From Hedera helix (Eukaryota; Streptophyta; Magnoliopsida; Apiales; Araliaceae), in the NCBI GenBank assembly GCA_947179155.2, contig OX359281.1, positions 42,505,467 through 42,569,466 of the forward strand: a stretch of 64,000 nucleotides of DNA, written 5' to 3'. Positions 14,635 through 24,988 of this stretch are shown here, one piece after another; position 1 is the stretch's first letter, and every line of letters begins with the position of its first letter. Made by a program: the position numbers and the translations under genes. A model generated the notes under the pieces. It worked only from the letters and a program-made list of their open reading frames with translations, made no database searches and was not told the DNA's origin.

Positions 14635-17388
14635 TGTGACGCCCCCAAATCTGGGCCCACACAGCCCAAACTTGAGTCGTCAAAATACTACAACAAAATT
14701 ATTACAACAAAGCACAACGTACAACAATACAGTGTATAATAATACACAACTAAGTCTTCACTATTATTGCCACACTATTTTACAAAACGTGAAGACTATG
14801 ATAACTATTCCTCGGACCCTCACTCCATTCCCCGGCTAGACCCTGTTATGTTTTCATCTCCTGTTGAAAAACAATGGAACAAAAGAAAGGGTGAGCTCAA
14901 ATAGCCCAGTAAAGAATATCATGACTAAGATAATGACGAATAAATTATCATTAGTCTTCAACAGTTGAGTTCTTGATAGAATACAATAGACTACAAGGTT
15001 TATATCAAAAACTGCAGTTAAATTCTTAAACAACGTTCAGATCAATAATAGCAGCGGAATGAGTAATCTATTAGAAGAATAATGCAGACTATAATGTCCA
15101 CTCGGTTCTCTTTTTAGAAAAAACATCATCAACTTTTATCATCTGAAATATCATTAGTCAAGATAATACAAATTCACAGTTCCTGATCATAATCATGCAC
15201 ATCAACAGTTCATCTTTGCACTACGGGCCAAAGATATTCAATATAGCACCAACGGTCATGATTATACCAGATTCAGCCTTTGGTCATAATCATACCAATC
15301 AACAGTTCATCTTTGCACTACGGGCCAAAGAGAACATTCACCACGTGCCATAAAAGACACCGAACAGATGTATCGCCTTTAACCTATTATATCGCCTTTA
15401 ACCTATCATCTGTTCAACAAATATATCACATCTGTGCCCCCGGCCACAGATATTCACAACAGCTTGATTTTTGGATGATTAGGATGATATAAATGATGAA
15501 CAGAAGAAATAGGATAACAATAAGTATCGGAAGTTTACTTTGTACAGATTCAAATAATGTCCAAATTGTCAACATGATGTGGAGTGAAATTTAAAAATGA
15601 TATTCAAGATCCACAGTTCAGAATAACGGTTACAATTCAATAGAAAGGTTCACGTAAATAGGAAGGTTCAGTTGAAATAATGAAGTTCAACTATTATGGA
15701 ACATATAATATTTTCAGGAATTATAGAAGCAATAGTTCCATAATAAATTTCGATTTAGGAGTATGAAAGAAAATAATATCCCTTACCATAGCAGGTTTGA
15801 TTAACAAAATGTGAAGGAAATTAATACAAAGGGTTATTCACCAACAGGCGGCAATCCGCTCCGTAAGGTTATTCCTACAATTTAATAGAATTTGAGTACA
15901 AAGAGTTATTCACCAAACAGGCGGCAATCCGCTCCGTAAGGTTATTATCAGAGATTAATAATGAATGAATACGAAAGGTTATTCACCAACAGGCGGCAAT
16001 CCGCTCCGTAAGGTTATTCCCACAATTTAATACATGGAAATAAGAGGCACGTCTTATGAGTAAGGAAGAAACAATATTATTATCGAGAATCAAATAATGA
16101 TAATCCCTTACCATAGTATGTTTGAATAATGAAAGATGAAAAAGATGGTATCCCTTACCGTAACACGTGACTGGATATTGATTTAAATGAGGTTGATTAA
16201 CTTGAACAGTACACGTATACTTATAGATCTTCACAAATACTCAAGATGACTTAAGCACACTTAGAGAGAACTTTCACAAGAAGTATTTAGAGAGAGAAAG
16301 AAAGAACAAGTAAGGAAGTTTATGAAAAATTCTTAAGTTAAGGCTTCTATTTATAGCCAAAAATCTTATCATTCATTTAATCTAAACCATTCATTTAAAG
16401 ATCATCTTTTAATCTACACCATCCATTTCAAATATTATATTATCTTTAATCTACACCATTCATTTCATATCACCTAATAATCACCTAACTTTATATTATA
16501 AACAAATCAATTTAATTATTCAACAATAATTCACACTTTAATCTACACCATTCATTTCATATCACCTAATAATCACCTAACTTTATATTATAAACAAATA
16601 ACTTTATCAATTCAATTATTATGACTAATTGTTATAAATACAGTATAGTTAGCTCTTAGATATCAAGTCAATAAATTAATGAAATACAACTGTTTAAATA
16701 ACATCATAATAGAGATAACAATAATGTAAAATAAAGCATACGTTACTGTGTAATGACAATTATTGATTCAATAATGTGAATTACTGTGCATATGTTACTG
16801 TGACAATTATTAGGTTCAATAATTTTAAAAACAGTGCAACAACAATTATTGACTCAATGATATAAAATACAGTGTAATGACAATTATTAAATCAATAATG
16901 CAAAATACTGTGTAACAACAATTATTGAATTGATAATATAAAATATTATGCAGTGACAATTATCGATGAAATGATGCGTAACAGTTACGGTGTCAATTAT
17001 CAGACCAAAAATATGAGACACTATGCAATACCGTGTGTTACTGTAGAGTACCGAGTGCTACAGAAAATACCAATAACTACCGTATGCTACTATTCTTTTA
17101 TCACCGGTATTTTAACAGTTCCGTTGACTATTTTTATTTAAAAAGGTTACTTATGTCGTTTTCTATATCCGACAAATATTCCGTTGTGGGGTCCACCAAT
17201 AATTTGTTATTTCGGCGCCGTCGGACCAAACGAATATTCCCCGACCAAACGAATATTTTCCGACAAAATAAAATTTGCACATAACATCCTTAACTTTTAA
17301 CTTTATCGATTTAACCACTTACTGTTTCAAAAAATATATATATGAAGAAAAATTAAATTTTGTATTTCATAAAATTCGGGGTCTTACA
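14635..17388 (-). repeat. 3' LTR of Gypsy copy 1
   Basis: 2754 bp. In element orientation it runs from 17388 down to 14635. U3 carries several short CAATTATTG-containing repeats (16740-16960) and two copies of an approximately 80-bp unit (16450-16600). A TATA-like TATAAATAG lies at 16355-16347, and three copies of a roughly 73-bp unit containing GGAGCGGATTGCCGCC lie at 15840-16020. The polyprotein stop codon falls inside its first bases. Confidence 0.95.
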
Positions 17389-20300
17389 ACCTCCCCTCCT
17401 TATGAAATTTCGTCCCCGAAATTGACGTACCTGACATATCGAAGAGGTAAGGATACTTAGATTTCATCTCAGATTCTAGCTCCCAGGTCATTTCCTCAGT
17501 ATCTTGGTTCCTCCATAAAACCTTAACTTGAGGTATAACCTTTGAGCGTAGGATCTGCTCCTTCTTATCCAGGATCTTAACAGGTACCTCCTCGTATGTT
17601 AAATCCTCTGCTATAACGTCTGGTTCTAACTCAATGACGTGGTTTGGGTCCTTCACATATTTACGTAACATGGATATGTGAAAAACGTTATGGATGCGAG
17701 ACATACTTGGTGGTAGGGCTAGTCTGTAGGCTACGGTTCCTATTCGATCGAGGATTTCAAATGGGCCAATAAATCGAGGGTTGAGCTTTCCTCTCTTTCC
17801 GAATCTCGTAACCCCTTTCCATGGAGAAACACGTAAGAATACATGATCTCCGACGTTGAAACTTTCGTCTCTCCGATGAAGATCAGCATAACTCTTTTGT
17901 CGTTCTTGTGCGGTCTGTATTCGTTGTCGGATCATTTGGATCTTTTCGGTCGTCAAGCGTACCAACTCGGGTCCCAACAATTTTGCTTCTCCTACCTCAT
18001 TCCAACATATTGGAGAGCGACACTTCCTTCCATACAAAGCCTCGAATGGAGCCATGCCTATGCTTGCTTGGTAACTGTTGTTGTAAGAAAATTCCACCAA
18101 TGGCAAGTACTTATCCCAACTTCCTTTGAAGTCTAATACACAAAGTCTCAAAAGATCTTCGAGGGTCTGGATCGTCCTTTCCGATTGTCCGTCCGTTTGA
18201 GGATGGTATGCAGAACTAAAACGTAGTTCAGTGCCCATAGCTTTTTGTAGACTGATCCAAAAGCGTGAAGTGAATCTAGGATCTCGATCAGAAACTATGG
18301 AAACTGGCATGCCATGCAATCTCACGATCTCATTTATGTACATACCGGCAAGACGTTCAAGTGAAAAGTTTTCTCGTATAGGCAAGAAATGAGCAGATTT
18401 GGTCAATCTATCTACGATCACCCAAATTGCATCTAAGCCTTGAGAAACTTTTGGAAGACCCGTCACGAAGTCCATATTGATGTGTTCCCACTTCCATTCG
18501 GGAACTTCAAGTGATTGTAATGGACCTTTAGGAACTTGATGTTCTGCCTTGACACGTTGACAAGTTAGGCACCTTGAGATAAACTCCGCAATCTCTCTTT
18601 TCATATTGTTCCACCAAAATGTATGTCGAAGATCTCGATACATCTTGGTACCTCCTGGGTGGATTGCAAACGGCGTGTTGTGTGCCTCCATCATGATTTT
18701 ATGCTTTAATTCAGGATCGTTAGGAACACAGAGTCGAGAGTTGACTCGAAGTATTCCTTTCTCGTCGATTCTTGCTTCGGGAATGACACCTTCTTGTACT
18801 TTCTTTATCATGTTTATCAGTTCCGGATCGGTAGCTTGAGCAGCTTTAATTTTATCGATTAAAGTTGGTTCTACTCGCACGTGAGCAATCTTCGAGTGGG
18901 TCCCTGGTGTCTTTAGCTCTATCTCCATCTTTTGCAAGTCGTACAAAATACACTTTTGTGTTGTTAGCAGTGCACTTGTACTTGCATAAGATTTTCTGCT
19001 CAAAGCGTCAGCTACAACGTTCGCCTTTTCCGGGTGATACTGGATTGTGTGGTCATAATCCTTTAACAGCTCAAGCCAACGTCGTTGTCGTATGTTGAGT
19101 TCCTTCTGGGTGAAGAAATACTTGAGACTTTTATGATCCGTATAGATATCCACTTTTTCTCCGTACAAGTAGTGTCTCCAGATCTTCAACGCGAAAACGA
19201 CTGCTGCCAACTCTAGATCATGAGTAGGATAATTTTTCTCATAATCTTTGAGTTGTCGAGAGGCGTAGGCTATAACCTTTCCATGTTGCATAAGGACACA
19301 GCCTAGACCTTTACCAGAAGCATCGCTGTAGATAACAAATTCTCCTGATCCTGATGGTATGGTCAGAACAGGAGCTGAAACCAGTCTCTTCTTGAGTTCT
19401 TGGAAACTTTTCTCGCATTCCTCGCTCCATATGAATTTTGTGCTTTTCCGAGTAAGCTGCGTTAATGGAGTGGCGATTCGAGAAAATCCTTCTACGAATC
19501 TCCGATAATAACCAGCTAGACCCAGAAAACTTCGGACTTCGGTTACTGTTTTGGGTTGTTCCCAATTTAGTACCGTTTCAATCTTCGCAGGATCGACTGA
19601 TATTCCTTGACTAGAAATCACATGCCCAAGAAACGCGACCTCCTCAAGCCAGAACTCACATTTCTTCAACTTGGCATATAATTTGTTTTCACGGAGCTTT
19701 TGTAGTATCAATCTCAGGTGTTGTTCATGATCCTCGCGACTCTTGGAGTATATGAGGATGTCATCAATAAAGACAACCACAAAATGATCCAAATGTTCCT
19801 TGAATATCCGGTTCATCATGTCCATGAAAGCTGCAGGAGCATTAGTTAGTCCAAAAGGCATGACTAAGAACTCATAATGCCCATAACGAGTTCTGAAAGC
19901 AGTCTTTGGAATGTCCTCAGCTTTAACCTTTAACTGATGATATCCAGAACGGAGATCAATCTTTGAGAAATGTTGAGCGCCTTGCAATTGATCAAACATG
20001 TCATCAATCCGAGGAAACGGGTACCTGTTCTTGATGGTGACATGGTTCAATTCTCGGTAGTCAATGCACAATCTCATACTCCCGTCTTTCTTCTTCACAA
20101 ATAGAACAGGAGCACCCCAAGGTGATGCACTCGGACGAATGAAACCGGTATCCAACAATTCCTGTAGTTGGACTTTTAACTCTTGAAGTTCAATGGGAGC
20201 CATTCGGTAGGGAGCTTTGGAAATGGGCTTGGTACCGGGTTCAAGATCAATATAAAAATCAATTTCACGGTTTGGGGGTAAGCCAGGAAGTTCTTCAGGA

Positions 20301-22030
20301 AAAACGTCAGGAAACTCATTAACAATGGGAATATCATTCAAGTTTGACGTATTTTTGTTCAAATCAGTGACATGAGCTAAAAAGGCTTGACATCCGTTTT
20401 TCAATAAACGAATGGCTTTATGGCTAGAAATAACAGTTATAGATTTCAATGGTTTAGTTGCTTGAATTTGCATGACAGGTTGATTAGGAATATGAAAACT
20501 AATAATCTTATGAAAACAATCAATTTTAGCATGATGGGTAGTCAACCAATCAATTCCTAAAATCACATCAAATTCACGCATCTCCAAAGAAATAAGGTCA
20601 ACAGGTAATGTGAGGTTGTTGATTTGAACTAGGCAAGATTTATAGACAGTAGATGTAATGGTCATTTCTCCTAATGGGGTTTCAACTGATAAGTCAAAGT
20701 CCAAGTTTTCAGGAGTTAAGTTTAAACGCTGAGCACATGCAGGTGAGATAAAAGAATGGGTAGAGCCAGTATCTAACAAAGCGTAGACTTCACGAGAATT
20801 TATGAATAGCTTACCGGTTATCACCTCGTTCGAGTTTCGCGCCATTTGGGATGTCACAACAAAAGCTCTCCCTTGAACTACAGATTTTCCCTTATCCGCG
20901 CTAGCTTTTGGTAACATCATTGCAGCTGGACTTGATTTTGTGGCAGGACAAAACCGCGCAAGATGGCCCTCTTTCCCACAACTGTAGCACTTTTTGGACT
21001 GCAGTGTACAGTTTGGGCTGATGTGACCTTCCTGACCACACCTATAGCATCTCACTGGTGGTCGATCTTCTCCCCTTGAAACTGGGGTCGGTGCTGGTGT
21101 TGGTACTGGTGCTGGTGCCCTTCCATAATTATTATGGAATCTCTTTCTTTTGAAATTGTTCCCACTAGATTCTCCTCTTCTGTTATTTGGTGTGGAATTA
21201 CCACCGAAGTGTTGGTTACCTCCTCGATGGTTCTCGTTCCTGTGGTTGTTGTCACTCCTTTCTCTATGCTGATCATTAACTCTTGGCTGCAATGTTTCAT
21301 CTGTTTGCTCCACCCTTTGAGCCCTATCCACAACATCTGAATACAAACTAAATTTATGAGAGCTAAGTTGTTGACGAATTTTGAATCTCAAACCTCTTAG
21401 GAACATCCGACTCATTCGTGCTTCGTCATCCACAAGATGGGTAGCAAAGCGAGATAACTCGGCAAACTTAGCTTCATATTGGGAGACTGTCATGTTTCCC
21501 TGCTCCAGCTTAATGAATTCCACTTCCTTCATATGGCGGATGCTTTCTGGGAAATACTTCTCGTTAAACAGTTCTTCGAATTCTGTCCAAGACATTTCGA
21601 GTGCTGAAGGTTGGATACGTTTTACCGCTTCCCACCAATGGTCCGCCTCACCTCGTAACATAAAAGTGGCAAATGGCACCTTCTGATCATCAGCGCATTG
21701 TAAGACATCAAGTATTTTTGTCGTCTGCTTCAGCCATGCCTCCGCTTTGAGTGGGTCAGGCTTCCCGTGGAATTCAGGTGGTCCTAATTCTTTAAATTGC
21801 TTAACAGTGACCATCCTCAAATTGCCAGCGTTTCTACCGTTATTATTGACTGGATTTCCTCTTCCTTGATTCTGTATGAACTGCATGAAATTCCTAAAGA
21901 ATCCATCGTTCATCATGTTATCAGGAACATTATTTCCTGAGTTGGCAGGAGGATTGTTTGGGGCCTCTTGATTCTCGGCTACATTCGCTTCAGGCATTCC
22001 ATAGTTAACCTCTTGATTTCCAGATGCCAT
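17384..22030 (-). CDS. Gypsy gag-pol polyprotein, intact 1548-residue frame
   Basis: Single uninterrupted frame encoding all functions of a chromovirus. Gag core is at about residues 85-240. Two CCHC zinc knuckles lie at 328-341 and 348-361, and the aspartic protease motif LLDTGSTHSF at 418-427. Reverse transcriptase has FIDDIL at 754-759, and RNase H has YSDAS at 901-905. Integrase shows an HHCC zinc region (H1117, H1124, C1154, C1157) and a D1187-D1248-E1284 triad with the usual 35-residue D-E gap. The C-terminal chromodomain-like region includes VLWRNQDTEEMTWELE. Compared with copy 2 it has about a dozen residue differences. Some fall at conserved spots: HPEKAN instead of HPGKAN after RNase H, and YPFPRIDD instead of YPLPRIDD in RT. 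The start is the first ATG, within the MASGNQE sequence shared with copy 2. Intact by sequence; activity is unproven. Confidence 0.95.
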   Translation of the reverse strand: MASGNQEVNYGMPEANVAENQEAPNNPPANSGNNVPDNMMNDGFFRNFMQFIQNQGRGNPVNNNGRNAGNLRMVTVKQFKELGPPEFHGKPDPLKAEAWLKQTTKILDVLQCADDQKVPFATFMLRGEADHWWEAVKRIQPSALEMSWTEFEELFNEKYFPESIRHMKEVEFIKLEQGNMTVSQYEAKFAELSRFATHLVDDEARMSRMFLRGLRFKIRQQLSSHKFSLYSDVVDRAQRVEQTDETLQPRVNDQHRERSDNNHRNENHRGGNQHFGGNSTPNNRRGESSGNNFKRKRFHNNYGRAPAPVPTPAPTPVSRGEDRPPVRCYRCGQEGHISPNCTLQSKKCYSCGKEGHLARFCPATKSSPAAMMLPKASADKGKSVVQGRAFVVTSQMARNSNEVITGKLFINSREVYALLDTGSTHSFISPACAQRLNLTPENLDFDLSVETPLGEMTITSTVYKSCLVQINNLTLPVDLISLEMREFDVILGIDWLTTHHAKIDCFHKIISFHIPNQPVMQIQATKPLKSITVISSHKAIRLLKNGCQAFLAHVTDLNKNTSNLNDIPIVNEFPDVFPEELPGLPPNREIDFYIDLEPGTKPISKAPYRMAPIELQELKVQLQELLDTGFIRPSASPWGAPVLFVKKKDGSMRLCIDYRELNHVTIKNRYPFPRIDDMFDQLQGAQHFSKIDLRSGYHQLKVKAEDIPKTAFRTRYGHYEFLVMPFGLTNAPAAFMDMMNRIFKEHLDHFVVVFIDDILIYSKSREDHEQHLRLILQKLRENKLYAKLKKCEFWLEEVAFLGHVISSQGISVDPAKIETVLNWEQPKTVTEVRSFLGLAGYYRRFVEGFSRIATPLTQLTRKSTKFIWSEECEKSFQELKKRLVSAPVLTIPSGSGEFVIYSDASGKGLGCVLMQHGKVIAYASRQLKDYEKNYPTHDLELAAVVFALKIWRHYLYGEKVDIYTDHKSLKYFFTQKELNIRQRRWLELLKDYDHTIQYHPEKANVVADALSRKSYASTSALLTTQKCILYDLQKMEIELKTPGTHSKIAHVRVEPTLIDKIKAAQATDPELINMIKKVQEGVIPEARIDEKGILRVNSRLCVPNDPELKHKIMMEAHNTPFAIHPGGTKMYRDLRHTFWWNNMKREIAEFISRCLTCQRVKAEHQVPKGPLQSLEVPEWKWEHINMDFVTGLPKVSQGLDAIWVIVDRLTKSAHFLPIRENFSLERLAGMYINEIVRLHGMPVSIVSDRDPRFTSRFWISLQKAMGTELRFSSAYHPQTDGQSERTIQTLEDLLRLCVLDFKGSWDKYLPLVEFSYNNSYQASIGMAPFEALYGRKCRSPICWNEVGEAKLLGPELVRLTTEKIQMIRQRIQTAQERQKSYADLHRRDESFNVGDHVFLRVSPWKGVTRFGKRGKLNPRFIGPFEILDRIGTVAYRLALPPSMSRIHNVFHISMLRKYVKDPNHVIELEPDVIAEDLTYEEVPVKILDKKEQILRSKVIPQVKVLWRNQDTEEMTWELESEMKSKYPYLFDMSGTSISGTKFHKEGRL
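17389..17402 (-). other. polypurine tract of Gypsy copy 1
   Basis: In element orientation the tract AAGGAGGGGAGG sits directly before the 3' LTR and is also coding (…KEGRL, then stop). It is the expected plus-strand primer for reverse transcription. Confidence 0.75.
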
Positions 22031-22229
22031 ACTAAACTGTGGTCACAAAATAAATGTTAGTTCAAATAAACTGACTCATCACTTCATGTTCCTACATTCA
22101 AATCGACTCATTAGATAATAAAATCTATTTTAGGTAGGACACACTAGTGACTGATTCTATTCGTCTCTCCCCTCCTAGTTCTACCCCAGATCTCCATTAA
22201 AGACCATATCCCTAAGCTCTGATGCCAAC
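22030..22229 (-). other. 5' untranslated leader of Gypsy copy 1
   Basis: The internal leader between the 5' LTR and the gag start is only about 200 bp, against about 368 bp in copy 2. The difference is the 169-bp deletion at the primer site. There is no coding sequence. Confidence 0.75.
22216..22227 (-). other. primer-binding-site-like sequence of Gypsy copy 1
   Basis: Two bases inside the 5' LTR the minus strand reads TGGCATCAGAGC. This matches the 3' end complement of plant initiator tRNA-Met (TGGTATCAGAGC) except for one T-to-C change. Comparison with copy 2 shows that copy 1 lacks 169 bp here, which contained the perfect site; the sequence now next to the LTR is a second, imperfect version that lies further inward in copy 2. 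Confidence 0.7.
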
Positions 22230-24983
22230 TGTGACGCCCCCAAATCTGGGCCCACACAGCCCAAACTTGAGTCGTCAAAATACTACAACAAAATTATTAC
22301 AACAAAGCACAACGTACAACAATACAGTGTATAATAATACACAACTAAGTCTTCACTATTATTGCCACACTATTTTACAAAACGTGAAGACTATGATAAC
22401 TATTCCTCGGACCCTCACTCCATTCCCCGGCTAGACCCTGTTATGTTTTCATCTCCTGTTGAAAAACAATGGAACAAAAGAAAGGGTGAGCTCAAATAGC
22501 CCAGTAAAGAATATCATGACTAAGATAATGACGAATAAATTATCATTAGTCTTCAACAGTTGAGTTCTTGATAGAATACAATAGACTACAAGGTTTATAT
22601 CAAAAACTGCAGTTAAATTCTTAAACAACGTTCAGATCAATAATAGCAGCGGAATGAGTAATCTATTAGAAGAATAATGCAGACTATAATGTCCACTCGG
22701 TTCTCTTTTTAGGAAAAACATCATCAACTTTTATCATCTGAAATATCATTAGTCAAGATAATACAAATTCACAGTTCCTGATCATAATCATGCACATCAA
22801 CAGTTCATCTTTGCACTACGGGCCAAAGATATTCAATATAGCACCAACGGTCATGATTATACCAGATTCAGCCTTTGGTCATAATCATACCAATCAACAG
22901 TTCATCTTTGCACTACGGGCCAAAGAGAACATTCACCACGTGCCATAAAAGACACCGAACAGATGTATCGCCTTTAACCTATTATATCGCCTTTAACCTA
23001 TCATCTGTTCAACAAATATATCACATCTGTGCCCCCGGCCACAGATATTCACAACAGCTTGATTTTTGGATGATTAGGATGATATAAATGATGAACAGAA
23101 GAAATAGGATACCAATAAGTATCGGAAGTTTACTTTGTACAGATTCAAATAATGTCCAAATTGTCAACATGATGTGGAGTGAAATTTAAAAATGATATTC
23201 AAGATCCACAGTTCAGAATAACGGTTACAATTCAATAGAAAGGTTCACGTAAATAGGAAGGTTCAGTTGAAATAATGAAGTTCAACTATTATGGAACATA
23301 TAATATTTTCAGGAATTATAGAAGCAATAGTTCCATAATAAATTTCGATTTAGGAGTATGAAAGAAAATAATATCCCTTACCGTAGCAGGTTTGATTAAC
23401 AAAAGGTGAAGGAAATTAATACAAAGGGTTATTCACCAACAGGCGGCAATCCGCTCCGTAAGGTTATTCCCACAATTTAATAGAATTTGAGTACAAAGAG
23501 TTATTCACCAAACAGGCGGCAATCCGCTCCGTAAGGTTATTCTCAGAGATTAATAATGAATGAATACGAAAGGTTATTCACCAACAGGCGGCAATCCGCT
23601 CCGTAAGGTTATTCCCACAATTTAATACATGGAAATAAGAGGCACGTCTTATGAGTAAGGAAGAAACAATATTATTATCGAGAATCAAATAATGATAATC
23701 CCTTACCATAGTATGTTTGAATAATGAAAGATGAAAAAGATGGTATCCCTTACCGTAACACGTGACTGGATATTGATTTAAATGAGGTTGATTAACTTGA
23801 ACAGTACACGTATACTTATAGATCTTCACAAATACTCAAGATGACTTAAGCACACTTAGAGAGAACTTTCACAAGAAGTATTTAGAGAGAGAAAGAAAGA
23901 ACAAGTAAGGAAGTTTATGAAAAATCCTTAAGTTAAGGCTTCTATTTATAGCCAAAAATCTTATCATTCATTTAATCTAAACCATTCATTTAAAGATCAT
24001 CTTTTAATCTACACCATCCATTTCAAATATTATATTATCTTTAATCTACACCATTCATTTCATATCACCTAATAATCACCTAACTTTATATTATAAACAA
24101 ATCAATTTAATTATTCAACAATAATTCACACTTTAATCTACACCATTCATTTCATATCACCTAATAATCACCTAACTTTATATTATAAACAAATAACTTT
24201 ATCAATTCAATTATTATGACTAATTGTTATAAATACAGTATAGTTAGCTCTTAGATATCAAGTCAATAAATTAATGAAATACAACTGTTTAAATAACATC
24301 ATAATAGAGATAACAATAATGTAAAATAAAGCATACGTTACTGTGTAATGACAATTATTGATTCAATAATGTGAATTACTGTGCATATGTTACTGTGACA
24401 ATTATTAGGTTCAATAATTTTAAAAACAGTGCAACAACAATTATTGACTCAATGATATAAAATACAGTGTAATGACAATTATTAAATCAATAATGCAAAA
24501 TACTGTGTAACAACAATTATTGAATTGATAATATAAAATATTATGCAGTGACAATTATCGATGAAATGATGCGTAACAGTTACGGTGTCAATTATCAGAC
24601 CAAAAATATGAGACACTATGCAATACCGTGTGTTACTGTAGAGTACCGAGTGCTACAGAAAATACCAATAACTACCGTATGCTACTATTCTTTTATCACC
24701 GGTATTTTAACAGTTCCGTTGACTATTTTTATTTAAAAAGGTTACTTCTGTCGTTTTCTATATCCGACAAATATTCCGTTGTGGGGTCCACCAATAATTT
24801 GTTATTTCGGCGCCGTCGGACCAAACGAATATTCCCCGACCAAACGAATATTTTCCGACAAAATAAAATTTGCACATAACATCCTTAACTTTTAACTTTA
24901 TCGATTTAACCACTTACTGTTTCAAAAAATATATATATGAAGAAAAATTAAATTTTGTATTTCATAAAATTCGGGGTCTTACA
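22230..24983 (-). repeat. 5' LTR of Gypsy copy 1
   Basis: 2754 bp, nearly identical to the LTR at 14635-17388 (about 8 substitutions counted by eye, no length difference). The promoter TATA-like TATAAATAG is at 23950-23942, so U3 is about 1.0 kb and the transcribed R-U5 part about 1.7 kb, unusually long. Confidence 0.95.
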
Positions 24984-24988
24984 ATATT
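24984..24988. repeat. target-site duplication ATATT, right copy (Gypsy copy 1)
   Basis: Exact match to 14630-14634; it follows immediately after the CACA/TGTG terminus of the LTR. Confidence 0.9.

Larger units (their letters stand above)
14635..24983 (-). mobile_element. Gypsy chromovirus copy 1 (Tekay/Del type), complete
   Basis: Full-length LTR retrotransposon on the minus strand, 10349 bp. The two 2754-bp LTRs (14635-17388 and 22230-24983) start TGTAAGACCCCG and end in CACA in the element's orientation. They are flanked by a perfect 5-bp duplication ATATT at 14630-14634 and 24984-24988. The internal region has a primer-binding-site-like sequence, one long gag-pol frame and a polypurine tract. 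By eye only about 8 substitutions separate the two LTRs, so the insertion is recent. The C-terminal chromodomain-like region and long LTRs point to the Tekay/Del chromovirus clade. A second, slightly different copy lies at 33007-43933 in the opposite orientation. Confidence 0.95.

Noticed and set aside
15280..17460. Short open frames repeated in all LTRs (70-83 codons)
   Set aside because: They are carried along by LTR copying, contain tandem-repeat sequence, and none resembles a known protein.
18606..21686. Several plus-strand open frames of 68-101 codons opposite the Gypsy polyprotein
   Set aside because: They are antisense shadows of the long coding frame, recur identically opposite copy 2, and show no motifs of their own.
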